From assembly GCA_016432725.1 (NCBI GenBank), contig JACJDG010000003.1, positions 3,472,001-3,536,000 of the forward strand: a stretch of DNA of 64,000 nt, read 5' to 3'. Numbering within the stretch: position 1 is the first letter of the stretch; the number at the start of each line of letters is the position of its first letter. This DNA is from Streptomyces sp. DHE7-1. GTDB taxonomy: Bacteria > Actinomycetota > Actinomycetes > Streptomycetales > Streptomycetaceae. Of this stretch, positions 25,668 to 34,332 are shown in pieces. The notes below the pieces were generated by a model that saw nothing but the letters and a program-made list of their open reading frames with translations, was not told where the DNA came from and searched no databases. A program made the translations under genes and the position numbers.

Positions 25668-26260
25668 CCGGCCAGCCAGGCGGGGAACGCGGCGAGGTCG
25701 TCGAGCACGACGTCCGCCCCGGCGGCGCGCAGTTCGTCCCCGTCGCAGGGGCCGGTGGCCACGGCCACGGACAGCGCGCCCGCCGTACGGGCGCCGCGGA
25801 CGTCACCCACGTGGTCGCCGACGTACACCCGCGCGCCGTGCTCGCGCAGGGCCCGCGCCTTCTGTTCGGCCCACAGGTCCCCGACCACCACGTCCGGTTC
25901 CAGGCCCAGGTGGGCGAGGTGCAGCTTGGCGTTCGGCTCGTACTTCGCCGTGACCACCATCGTCCGCCCGCCGGCCGCCCGCACCGCCTCCATCGCCTGC
26001 CGGGCCCCGGCCATGGCGGGGGTCGTGGTGATCGCGGTCGTCGGGTACATCTCCCGGTACAGGGCGGCCATCGCGGCGACGTGCTCCGCCGGGAACCAGT
26101 TGATCAGCTCCTCCGCGAGCGGCGGGCCCAGCCGGGTCACCGCGAGGTCGGCGTCGATGTACGTGCCCGTCCGCTCCGACAGCGCGAGGTAGCAGGCGCG
26201 GATGCCGGGGCGGGAGTCTATGAGGGTCATGTCCAGGTCGAAGCCGACGGTGAGAGTCAT
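25631..26260 (-). CDS. HAD-family phosphatase
   Basis: 209 residues. Motif I is FDLDMTLIDS (the nucleophile and acid/base Asp pair), motif II the Thr in MVVTAKY, motif III the Lys in the following segment, and motif IV VGDHVGDVRGA. A helical cap lies between motifs I and II (residues 15-80), as in phosphoglycolate-phosphatase-like HADs. The start is ATG 26260 (MTLTVGFDL) or 26269. The substrate, a small phosphorylated metabolite, cannot be told from sequence. Confidence 0.88.
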   Translation of the reverse strand: MTLTVGFDLDMTLIDSRPGIRACYLALSERTGTYIDADLAVTRLGPPLAEELINWFPAEHVAAMAALYREMYPTTAITTTPAMAGARQAMEAVRAAGGRTMVVTAKYEPNAKLHLAHLGLEPDVVVGDLWAEQKARALREHGARVYVGDHVGDVRGARTAGALSVAVATGPCDGDELRAAGADVVLDDLAAFPAWLAGYREAPGAASLA

Positions 26261-26319
26261 GGGCGTCATTGTGCCCGGGCGGGCCCGGCCGTTCGGGTGC
26301 GGGTGCGGGCCGCGGTTCC

Positions 26320-27330
26320 TCAGCGGGAGCGCTGGGAGCGCCAGACCAGGTACAGGGCCGAGGCCACTGCCGCGCCCCGGACCACCCAGGGCCAGGTCTG
26401 GGTGAGGGCGTCGTTCATGTGGCCCCGGGCGATGGGGTCGCCCCAGCGGCCGGTGTTCCTGCCCCACAGCCAGACCAGGCCCGCCACCGCCGCCGAGCCG
26501 GGCAGCACCAGTACCGCCCACTTGGTCTCGGCCGGGGTCAGGCGCCGGGAGCCGTAGGCGATCAGCCAGCCGAGGAGCAGCGCGAACCAGTTGCCGAGCA
26601 CGGCGCCCGCGACCAGCGCGGCGGCGGCCAGCAGCAGGAGCGGGTTGGTCCAGCCGGCTGCCCGGCGGGGACGCGGGAGCAGACGGCGGCGCGCGGGGGC
26701 CGGGGCCTCCTCGATCGCCTCTCGCGTCTCCCTCGCCTCGTGGGCCTCCTGTGCCTCCTGTGCCTCCTGCGAGGCGGGGCGGTCCGACTCCCCCGGGGGC
26801 TTCGGCGGGCGTTTGAGCAGGTCGGGGATTTCCACACCGCCGACGAAGCCCGGGACGGCGTCACCGGCCGCGGTGCCGAACGGGCTGTCGTCCACCCGCC
26901 ACCAATCCGGCCGCGTCGCGCTGTCCCCCAGTTCGTGCGCGGCGGCCAAGTGCGGCGGTGAGGCGCCCGGGCGCGGGGCGGGCGGCTCCGGTTCGGCGGG
27001 GCGCGGCCGCGGTACGACCCGGCGCAGCCCCTTGGGCCGCTCCTTCGGCTCCGGCTCGCGCTGCACGGGCACGGCGGTGACCGGCGGCTGCGGGGCCGCC
27101 GCGGTGCCGCCCGCGGCCTCGACCACCTCGTCCGGCGTGCCGAGCCGGTCCAGGATGCGGCGCACGGCGGCCGGACTGTCCACCGGCGTCCGGGCGCGGT
27201 GCCGGTCGATCTCGTCCCGCAGTCGCGACACCAGCCGCATCCGGGTGGACGACGGCAACTGCCGTTGCTGAGCCACGTCCCCGACGCGGCTCAGATACTC
27301 GTAGACGACCTGATCGCTCTCGATCCCCAC
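26320..27330 (-). CDS. Membrane protein with N-terminal helical domain and charged linker
   Basis: 336 residues. The N-terminal 65 residues (VYEYLSRVGDVAQQRQLPSS, RRILDRLGTPDEVVEAAGG) resemble the DUF1700/HAAS helical domain of actinobacterial membrane proteins. A long Pro-rich linker and an acidic repeat (EAQEAQEAHEARETREAIEE) follow. The C-terminal 110 residues hold three to four membrane helices (NPLLLLAAAALVAGAVLGNW, WAVLVLPGSAAVAGLVWLW). Probably a sensor or scaffold at the membrane; no enzyme motif seen. Confidence 0.75.
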   Translation of the reverse strand: MGIESDQVVYEYLSRVGDVAQQRQLPSSTRMRLVSRLRDEIDRHRARTPVDSPAAVRRILDRLGTPDEVVEAAGGTAAAPQPPVTAVPVQREPEPKERPKGLRRVVPRPRPAEPEPPAPRPGASPPHLAAAHELGDSATRPDWWRVDDSPFGTAAGDAVPGFVGGVEIPDLLKRPPKPPGESDRPASQEAQEAQEAHEARETREAIEEAPAPARRRLLPRPRRAAGWTNPLLLLAAAALVAGAVLGNWFALLLGWLIAYGSRRLTPAETKWAVLVLPGSAAVAGLVWLWGRNTGRWGDPIARGHMNDALTQTWPWVVRGAAVASALYLVWRSQRSR

Positions 27331-27349
27331 GGAACCCCTCCGGGGCGAC

Positions 27350-27381
27350 GCCGATGAAACCCCTTGCCGATGAAACCCGTT
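27350..27381. repeat. Two-copy 16-base direct repeat
   Basis: GCCGATGAAACCCCTT (27350-27365) is followed directly by GCCGATGAAACCCGTT (27366-27381), one mismatch, in the divergent gap between the membrane-protein gene (start 27330) and the helicase-C gene (start 27454). A possible binding site or simple slippage product. Confidence 0.5.
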
Positions 27382-27453
27382 GAGGAAGGTAGCGCAGACC
27401 GGCGTCGAACAGCCCGCCCGGCGTTCGGCACGGCACCCGCTAACGTGGGTCAG

Positions 27454-29985
27454 ATGAGCCCCGAGGCCAACTCAGCCCCCCGTTCCCTCGCCGAATCGCT
27501 TCGCATGAGGGACGACGCCTCGCTGGCCGCGCTGCTGCGCAGCCGCCCCGATCTCATCACCCCCGTCCCCACCGACCTCACCCAGCTGGCCACCCGCGCC
27601 GGCACCCGCGCCTCGGTGCTGCGGGCGCTGGAACGGCTGGACCGGTTCGCCCTGCAGACGGCCGAGGCACTGGCGGTGGCCCCGGATCCGGCGTCGTACG
27701 GAACGCTGCTCGGCCTGATGGCGGGGGACGCGGGTGACGCGGCCGTGGCGGCCGCCCTGCCCCGCGCCGTCGCCGTCCTGCGCGAACAGGCACTGGTGTG
27801 GGGCGACGACGACCGGCTGCGGCTGGTGCGCACCGCGCAGGAGCTGCTGGCGCCCTCCGCGCAGCACCCCTCGCCCACCGGGCTCGGCCCGAGTGTGCAG
27901 GAGGCCACCTCGGGCATGTCGCCGGGGCGGATCCAGGAGATCGTCGCCTGTGCCGGGCTACCCTCCACGCACGACTCGGTCTCCGCGGTGACGGCGCTGA
28001 CCGCCCTGTTCACCGACCGCCGGAAGATGGCCAAGCTGCTCGCCCAGGCGCCGGACGCCTCCCTGGAGGTGCTGTCCCGGCTAGTGTGGGGGCCGCCGTA
28101 CGGTCAGGTCACCCCGGACCCGGCGGCGCATCTGCGCTGGCTGCTGGACCGCGGCCTGCTGCTGCCGACCGCGCCCGGGACCGTGGTGCTGCCCCGCGAG
28201 GTGGCGCTGCACCTGCGCGAGGGCCGCGCCCACCGCGCGCCCGAGCCGCGGCCGCCCGCCGTGGAGCCGGCCGCCACGCACGGGGCGCAGGTGGTGGACG
28301 CCACCGCGGCCGCGCAGGCGTACACCGCGCTGGCCACGGTCGAGGAGCTGCTGAAGGACTGGGACGAGGGCGGCCCCGCCGTGCTGCGGGCCGGCGGTCT
28401 CAGCGTGCGGGACCTGAAGCGGACCGCCGTCGCCCTCGACGTGTCCGAGCCGGTCGCCGCGTTCTGGATCGAGCTGGCCTACGCGGCCGGGCTGCTCGCC
28501 TCCGACGGCGAGGCCGACGAGCGGTACGCGGCCACGCCCGCCCACGACGAATGGCTGGAACAGCCCCCCGCCGAACGCTGGGCCCGGCTGGCCCACGCCT
28601 GGCTGACGGCCACCCGGACGCCGGGGCTGATCGGCGGGCGGGACGCCAAGGACCGTACGTTGTCCGCACTGGGCCCGGGACTCGACCGGTCCGCCGCGCC
28701 CGAGGTCCGGCACCGGGTGCTGACCCTGCTGGCCGGGCTCCCGGCGGGCGCGGCGCCGTCGGCCGAGGCGATCCTGGCCCGGCTGCGCTGGGAGCGGCCG
28801 CTGCGCGGTCCCCGGCCGGGCGACGACGAGGATCTGCGTTCCCGGCTCGCCCGCTGGACCCTCGCCGAGGCGGAACTGCTCGGGATCACCGGGCGCGGTG
28901 CGCTGTCCGCGCACGGCCGGGCGCTGCTGGGCTCGGCCGCGGCCGAGCAGGCGGCGTCGGGGGCGGAGTCCTCCGGTCCCGGCGACAAGCTGCCCGTCCA
29001 CCACCGCCCGGCCGCCCCGGCCGAGCCGCTGACCGCCGCCGAGCAGGCCGTCGCCGCCGGCGCCGCCGCCCGGCTCCTCGCACCGCTGCTGCCCGAGCCC
29101 CTGGACCACGTGCTGCTCCAGGCCGACCTCACGGCGGTGGCCCCGGGTCCGCTGCGGCGGCCGCTCGCCGAGACGCTCGGGGTCCTCGCGGACGTCGAGT
29201 CCAAGGGCGGGGCGACCGTCTACCGCTTCACCCCGGCCTCGGTGCGCCGCGCGCTGGACGCCGGGCGGACCGCCACCGACCTGCACGCCTTCCTCACCGC
29301 GCACTCCCGTACACCGGTCCCGCAGCCGCTGGCCTACCTCGTCGACGACGTGGCCCGCAGGCACGGCCATCTGCGGGTGGGCGCGGCCTCCGCGTACGTG
29401 CGCTGCGACGACGACGCCGTGCTCAACGAGATCCTGGCCGACAAGCGGTCGGCCGCCCTGCGGCTGCGGCGGCTGGCGCCGACCGTCCTCGCCACCCAGG
29501 CGGACCCGGCGGCGCTGCTGGAGGGGCTGCGCGCGATGGGGTACGCGCCGGCGGCGGAGTCCGCCGAGGGGGACGTGCTCATCGCCCGCGCCCACGCCCG
29601 CCGCACCCCGCCGCGCACGGCGCCCGAGCCGGTGCCGGACGGCCCGCCGCCGCCGGACGCCACGCTGCTCACGGCGGCGATCCGGGCGATCCGGGCGGGC
29701 GACCTGGCCGCCACCGCCCCACGCAGGACCACCGGCGCCACGCCGGCCCCGGGCGAGCTGCCGCGCACCGGCTCCGCCGAGACCCTGGCCACCGTGCAGG
29801 CCGCCGTGCTGACCGGCGAGGCCCTGTGGATCGGCTACGTCAACGCCGAGGGCAGCGCCAGCCAGCGGGTGATCGCCCCGATCCGGGTCGAGGGCGGCTT
29901 CGTCACGGCCTACGACCACACGGCCGACGAGGTACGCACCTACCCTCTGCACCGCATCACGGGCGTCGCCGAACTGGAGGAGTAA
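27454..29985 (+). CDS. Helicase-C-terminal-domain protein (XPB-associated)
   Basis: 843 residues. An N-terminal winged-helix region (SLAESLRMRDDASLAALLRS, LATRAGTRASVLRALERLDR) is followed by a large alpha-helical region and a C-terminal part with VLLQADLTAVAPGPL, the helicase_C_3/XPB-N-like segment, and a WYL-like end (ALWIGYVNAEGSASQRVIAP, FVTAYDHTADEVRTYPLHRI). No Walker motifs, so it is not itself a helicase. In actinobacteria this family sits beside an XPB helicase, as it does here one gene later, and is probably its partner in DNA repair. Confidence 0.85.
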   Translation: MSPEANSAPRSLAESLRMRDDASLAALLRSRPDLITPVPTDLTQLATRAGTRASVLRALERLDRFALQTAEALAVAPDPASYGTLLGLMAGDAGDAAVAAALPRAVAVLREQALVWGDDDRLRLVRTAQELLAPSAQHPSPTGLGPSVQEATSGMSPGRIQEIVACAGLPSTHDSVSAVTALTALFTDRRKMAKLLAQAPDASLEVLSRLVWGPPYGQVTPDPAAHLRWLLDRGLLLPTAPGTVVLPREVALHLREGRAHRAPEPRPPAVEPAATHGAQVVDATAAAQAYTALATVEELLKDWDEGGPAVLRAGGLSVRDLKRTAVALDVSEPVAAFWIELAYAAGLLASDGEADERYAATPAHDEWLEQPPAERWARLAHAWLTATRTPGLIGGRDAKDRTLSALGPGLDRSAAPEVRHRVLTLLAGLPAGAAPSAEAILARLRWERPLRGPRPGDDEDLRSRLARWTLAEAELLGITGRGALSAHGRALLGSAAAEQAASGAESSGPGDKLPVHHRPAAPAEPLTAAEQAVAAGAAARLLAPLLPEPLDHVLLQADLTAVAPGPLRRPLAETLGVLADVESKGGATVYRFTPASVRRALDAGRTATDLHAFLTAHSRTPVPQPLAYLVDDVARRHGHLRVGAASAYVRCDDDAVLNEILADKRSAALRLRRLAPTVLATQADPAALLEGLRAMGYAPAAESAEGDVLIARAHARRTPPRTAPEPVPDGPPPPDATLLTAAIRAIRAGDLAATAPRRTTGATPAPGELPRTGSAETLATVQAAVLTGEALWIGYVNAEGSASQRVIAPIRVEGGFVTAYDHTADEVRTYPLHRITGVAELEE

Positions 29986-30010
29986 ACGCGGAAGCCCTCA
30001 CGGGCACCCC

Positions 30011-30199
30011 GGCGCAAGGCACGGACGAGCGACGACCTCCGGGACCCTGGCCGCACCGGCGCAAGGCACGGACGAACGACGACCGCCGGGACACCAGGCC
30101 GCACCGGCGCAAGGCACGGACGAACGACGACCGCCGGGAGCCTGGCCGCACCGGCGCAAGGCACGGACGAGCGGCGACCGCCGGAACCCTGGCCGCACC
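30011..30199. repeat. Four tandem copies of a 47-base repeat
   Basis: Units at 30011-30057, 30058-30105, 30106-30152 and 30153-30199, each starting GGCGCAAGGCACGGACGA and ending CCGCACC; one copy is 48 bases. No spacers, so not CRISPR. It begins 26 bases after the stop of the helicase-C gene and fills most of the 299-base gap before the next, convergent gene. No hairpin dominates each unit. Probably a non-coding minisatellite. Confidence 0.9.
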
Positions 30200-30284
30200 G
30201 GGTCACCGGCACCGGTGCTCGCGTCGGCCGGGCGGTCGAGGCGGGCCTCCGCCCACGGGGCCGTCCGGCCGGCGAAGCAGCCGG

Positions 30285-30851
30285 TCAGCAGGGCCGTACC
30301 GGTGCGTTCGCGGGCAGGCCGAAGTGGGTGCGGGCGGTGGCCTCCAGGGTGCTGGTCGCCGGCGAGTCGTCAGCGGCCGTCTCCCGGTCGAAGTGGGCGT
30401 CCACCCACTGGGCATAGCCCGCGCCCTCCGGTGGGCGCTGCGCGGAGACCACGCGGTAGCCGCCGGCGGCACCCGTGTCGCGCCGCAGCCGCAGCACCTG
30501 GGGGCCCTGGGCGCCGCCGCACTCCAGCAGCGCGCCCGCCCGCACCCCGTACTCCAGGCACAGCGTGCTCACTCCCGCCCGTACCAGGCCGTCCCGCTCC
30601 TCCAGGTCCTGTGCCTGCGCCCGGCAGAACCACCGGGCCCGGAGCCCGGGCACCGCCTCCCCGTAGCCGCCGCCCCGGGAATCGGCCACCAGCCGGGCCT
30701 CGATCACCGGCCGCACCGCGCTCCACAGCCGCTCGTCGACCCCCGCCCGCCCGCGAGCGCCGTCGGCGCCCGGCCCCATCGCCCACACCCCGGTCGCCAC
30801 CAGCACCCCCGTGGCCGCCAGACCGGTCCCCCACCTGCCCACCGTCATCAC
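30285..30851 (-). CDS. Membrane-anchored or secreted hypothetical protein
   Basis: 188 residues. The N-terminus (MMTVGRWGTGLAATGVLVAT, GVWAMG) is a signal peptide or anchor with no lipobox. The mature part has WFCRAQAQDLEERDGLVRAG, STLCLEYGVRAGALLECGG (three Cys in total there) and one more Cys at the very end (APVRPC). Good codon usage supports a real gene. I do not recognise a family. Divergent from the XPB gene. Confidence 0.7.
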   Translation of the reverse strand: MMTVGRWGTGLAATGVLVATGVWAMGPGADGARGRAGVDERLWSAVRPVIEARLVADSRGGGYGEAVPGLRARWFCRAQAQDLEERDGLVRAGVSTLCLEYGVRAGALLECGGAQGPQVLRLRRDTGAAGGYRVVSAQRPPEGAGYAQWVDAHFDRETAADDSPATSTLEATARTHFGLPANAPVRPC

Positions 30852-30997
30852 CCCGACCTCCTCACCGGGCCGCGCCCCCGCGCCGCACCCGCACGTGAAG
30901 ACCCGCGGCGGGCGCCGGGGGTTGCGGGCGACCCCGCCGCGATCACCCGCCAGTAGGGCACACTGGACGTTTGGCCGTGCGGAAGGGAAGTGCGTAG

Positions 30998-32647
30998 GTG
31001 AACGGACCGCTTATCGTTCAGTCGGACAAAACCCTGCTCCTGGAAGTCGACCACGAGCGGGCCGACGAGTGCCGTCGGGCCATCGCGCCCTTCGCCGAGC
31101 TGGAGCGGGCCCCGGAGCACATCCACACCTACCGGGTCACCCCGCTCGGCCTGTGGAACGCGCGGGCCGCGGGGCACGACGCCGAGCAGGTCGTGGACGC
31201 GCTGGTGCAGTACAGCCGCTACCCGGTGCCGCACGCGCTGCTCGTGGACATCGCCGAGACGATGGACCGGTACGGCCGCCTCACCCTTTCCAAGCACCCC
31301 GCCCACGGGCTCGTGCTCACCACCACCGACCGCCCGGTGCTGGAGGAGGTGCTGAAGTCCAAGCGGGTCGCCCCGCTGGTCGGCTCCCGCATCGACCCGG
31401 ACACCGTCGTCGTGCACCCCTCCGAGCGCGGGCAGATCAAGCAGACCCTGCTGAAGCTGGGCTGGCCGGCCGAGGACCTCGCCGGGTACGTGGACGGCGA
31501 GGCGCACCCGATCGAGCTGCTGGAGGACACCTGGGCGCTGCGCCCGTACCAGAAGCAGGCCGTGGAGAACTTCTGGCACGGCGGCAGCGGTGTGGTCGTG
31601 CTGCCCTGCGGTGCCGGGAAGACGCTGGTCGGCGCCGGATCGATGGCCCAGGCCAAGTCCACCACCCTGATCCTGGTCACCAACACCGTCTCGGCCCGGC
31701 AGTGGAAGCACGAGCTGGTGAAGCGGACCTCGCTGACCGAGGACGAGATCGGCGAGTACAGCGGGACCAGGAAGGAGATCCGCCCGGTCACCATCGCCAC
31801 CTACCAGGTGCTGACGACCCGGCGGAAGGGCGTCTACCCGCACCTGGAGCTCTTCGACTCCCGGGACTGGGGGCTCATCGTCTACGACGAGGTGCACCTG
31901 CTGCCCGCCCCCGTCTTCAAGTTCACCGCCGACCTCCAGGCACGCCGGCGGCTGGGACTCACCGCGACCCTGGTGCGCGAGGACGGCCGCGAGTCCGACG
32001 TGTTCTCGCTCATCGGGCCCAAGCGGTTCGACGCGCCCTGGAAGGAGATCGAGGCGCAGGGCTACATCGCGCCGGCCGACTGCGTCGAGGTCCGCGTCAA
32101 CCTGACCGACTCCGAGCGGCTGGCGTACGCGACCGCCGAGACGGAGGAGAAGTACCGCTTCTGCGCCACCACCGCGACCAAGCGGAAGGTCACGGAGGCG
32201 ATCGTGCGCCGGTTCGCCGGGCAGCAGATCCTCGTGATCGGCCAGTACATCGACCAGCTCGACGAACTGGGCGAGCACCTGGACGCCCCGGTCATCAAGG
32301 GCGAGACCTCCAACGCGCAGCGCGAGAAGCTCTTCGACGCCTTCCGTGAGGGCGAGATCAGCGTGCTGGTCGTCTCCAAGGTCGCCAACTTCTCCATCGA
32401 CCTGCCCGAGGCCACGGTCGCCATCCAGGTCTCCGGCACCTTCGGCTCCCGCCAGGAGGAGGCCCAGCGCCTCGGCCGCGTCCTGCGTCCCAAGGCCGAC
32501 GGCCACCAGGCCCACTTCTACTCGGTCGTCGCCCGCGACACGATCGACCAGGACTTCGCCGCCCACCGCCAGCGGTTCCTGGCGGAGCAGGGCTACTCCT
32601 ACCGGATCGTCGACGCCGACGAGATCCTGGCCGAGGGCACCGGCTGA
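30998..32647 (+). CDS. XPB-type DNA repair helicase
   Basis: 549 residues, the normal size for bacterial XPB/Ercc3. An N-terminal damage-recognition-like domain (residues 1-170) precedes the SF2 helicase: motif Ia/Q region LRPYQKQAVENFW, Walker A PCGAGKT near 205, DEVH box near 296, LTATLVRED with the XPB RED motif near 326, and motif VI QRLGRVLRPK. ATP-dependent 3'-5' unwinding at damaged DNA. GTG start at 30998 with GGAAGGGAAG upstream. Its 3' end overlaps the convergent glycosyltransferase gene by 49 bases. Confidence 0.93.
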   Translation: MNGPLIVQSDKTLLLEVDHERADECRRAIAPFAELERAPEHIHTYRVTPLGLWNARAAGHDAEQVVDALVQYSRYPVPHALLVDIAETMDRYGRLTLSKHPAHGLVLTTTDRPVLEEVLKSKRVAPLVGSRIDPDTVVVHPSERGQIKQTLLKLGWPAEDLAGYVDGEAHPIELLEDTWALRPYQKQAVENFWHGGSGVVVLPCGAGKTLVGAGSMAQAKSTTLILVTNTVSARQWKHELVKRTSLTEDEIGEYSGTRKEIRPVTIATYQVLTTRRKGVYPHLELFDSRDWGLIVYDEVHLLPAPVFKFTADLQARRRLGLTATLVREDGRESDVFSLIGPKRFDAPWKEIEAQGYIAPADCVEVRVNLTDSERLAYATAETEEKYRFCATTATKRKVTEAIVRRFAGQQILVIGQYIDQLDELGEHLDAPVIKGETSNAQREKLFDAFREGEISVLVVSKVANFSIDLPEATVAIQVSGTFGSRQEEAQRLGRVLRPKADGHQAHFYSVVARDTIDQDFAAHRQRFLAEQGYSYRIVDADEILAEGTG

Positions 32648-33827
32648 GCGGAGGTCAGCGCCGCGCCCGCCAGTAGCGCGAGCCCCAGCAGCGGGTAGGG
32701 CGAGGCCAGTGGCTGCTGCCACCAGGGCAGGCGCAGATCGCCCTCGCCCTGGTGGGGCACCAGCCAGAATGTGCGGGCGGTGAAGACGGCCGCCGTCGCG
32801 GCCGCGAGCCGCGGCCGTCCGTCGGCCAGCAGCACCGCGAGCAGGGGCACGCACCACACCCAGTGGTGGGACCAGCTGATCGGGGAGACCAGCAGGGCCG
32901 TGAGCGCGGTCAGGAGGATGCCGTGGCGGTCCTGCCGGGCGCGGGCCGCCAGACACAGGCCCGCCGCGCCCACGGCCGCCGCCGTGACGATCCAGCAGGC
33001 CCCCGGCGCCGGGTCGTGCAGCGCGCGGGCGATCAGCCCCTGCAGGGACTGGTTGTCCACGATCCACGCCTTGCCCACCCGGCCGGTCTCGTAGAGCCGC
33101 CGCGTCCAGTACTCGACGCTCGCGGCGGGGAGCAGCAGGGTGCCGAGCACGACGGTCGCGGTGAAGGCCGCCGTCGCCGTGGCCGCCTCCCGGGTGCGGC
33201 CCCTCAGCAGCAGGTAGGCGATGAAGATCGCCGGTGTGAGTTTGACGCCGGTCGCGAGGCCCAGGGCCAGGCCCTTCCCCCGGGCGCCCGGGGGCGGGTC
33301 AGGTCCCACAGGACCAGGCAGGTGACGGCGAGGTTGATCTGGCCGAAGAGGAGGGTCTGGAAGACCGGTTCGAGCCAGAGGGCCAGGGCGGTGGCCGCGC
33401 AGAGCAGGGGCGGGGGCAGGGGCAGGTGGGGTGGCGGGGACCGGTGCGGGGGCAGCGGTGGCGGGTGGGAGGCGAGCCGGGCGGAGAGGGAGACGAGTCC
33501 GGCGAGCAGGAGCGCGTTGCCCGCCAGGAAGACCGCCTTCAGGGCCGCCACCGGAATCCAGGTCGTCGGGACGAACAGGGCCGCGGCGAAGGGCGGATAG
33601 GTCGCCGGCAGCCGCCAGGGGGTCGCCGTGAGGCCGTACAGGTCGCCGCCGTGGGAGGCGGCGGCACCCTCGGCCCGGTAGACCAGCAGATCGGCCATCG
33701 GGGCGCGTTGCAGCAGGCACAGGGCGGCGAAGGAGCAGAGGGAGACCGCCAGCAGAAGCGGGGGCAGCAACGAGGGGAGACGAGGTGGCAGGGCAGGGAG
33801 GAGGGGCTTCACCGTCCGTTTCCGCAC
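32599..33827 (-). pseudogene. GT87-type polyprenol-phosphate mannosyltransferase, frame broken once
   Basis: About 409 residues after repair. It has about ten membrane helices; MADLLVYRAEGAAA near the N-terminus includes the conserved acidic loop of GT-C enzymes and YPPFAAALFVPTTWIP is a DUF2029/GT87 signature. SPISWSHHWVWCVPLLAVLL is the conserved W/H-rich region. The N-terminal frame stops making sense at LWDLTRP; one extra G in GGGGG 33290-33294 joins it to GARGKGLALGLATGVKLTPA. Role: transfer of mannose from a lipid carrier to cell-envelope glycolipid or glycan. Probably intact in the organism. Confidence 0.82.
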
Positions 33828-33845
33828 GGAGACGACCCTATGCCG

Positions 33846-33970
33846 TCATTTACGGCGTACGCCCGCCTCCTCGCCGTACTCGCCGAGGATCACGACGCCG
33901 AACGCGGCCTCCGCGAACACCTTGACGGCGCGCAGGGCGTTGCCGAGGGGTGGTGGTGAGGGCCGTCCAT
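33846..33970 (-). CDS. Short conserved-looking ORF (about 41 residues), frame error likely
   Basis: The segment LGNALRAVKVFAEAAFGVVI, LGEYGEEAGVRRK ending at TGA 33846 has almost entirely G/C third positions, the mark of real coding sequence here, but no start codon in frame. One extra G in GGGG 33947-33950 joins it to ATG 33970 (MDGPHHHP), giving 41 residues. No strong RBS is visible. An amphipathic helix is likely; function unknown. Confidence 0.5.
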
Positions 33971-34332
33971 GGCCGTGGCGCCGGACGGGGGACGGACAGG
34001 GGCTGGAGATATGGTCGCTGCGCTCATGTCTCCATGGTGGAACTTCCGGCGCCTGTCCGGAATCGGTCTCCGGGTCCAATTCCGGAGACCGCGCACAGTC
34101 CTCCGGGTGGAGCGCTCCCCTACACCGGGCGGCCCCGTCCCCTAGGGGGCAGGAATGCGGGGCGGTCGAAATCCATTGGCCCCGGAACCCCGCCCTCACT
34201 TAAAATCTCCGCTCTTGCCCGCCTCCCTCTCGGAGCGCCGCCGCCCGGCCGGAAACCGGACGGCACCGTCGCCGGCCCGAAACCGACGGCATTCGTCGTA
34301 GCCACGCAGCAGGCCCATCCGGAGGCACTCCC
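33971..34332. other. 362-base intergenic region before the HelD-like gene
   Basis: Holds presumed promoter DNA for the downstream gene. I see a G/C-rich dyad CCCCTAGGGG at 34140-34149 and an AT-rich spot (ACTTAAAATCT at 34198-34208) that could be a -10 region. I looked for the rifamycin-associated element reported near some helR genes and saw none. No coding frame is convincing. Confidence 0.35.

Noticed and set aside
30011..30199. CRISPR array
   Set aside because: The four 47-base copies follow one another with no unique spacers and no cas gene is near.
33971..34332. Rifamycin-associated element in front of the HelD-like gene
   Set aside because: I looked for a long G/C dyad of that type near the promoter and saw only a short CCCCTAGGGG, which is not convincing.
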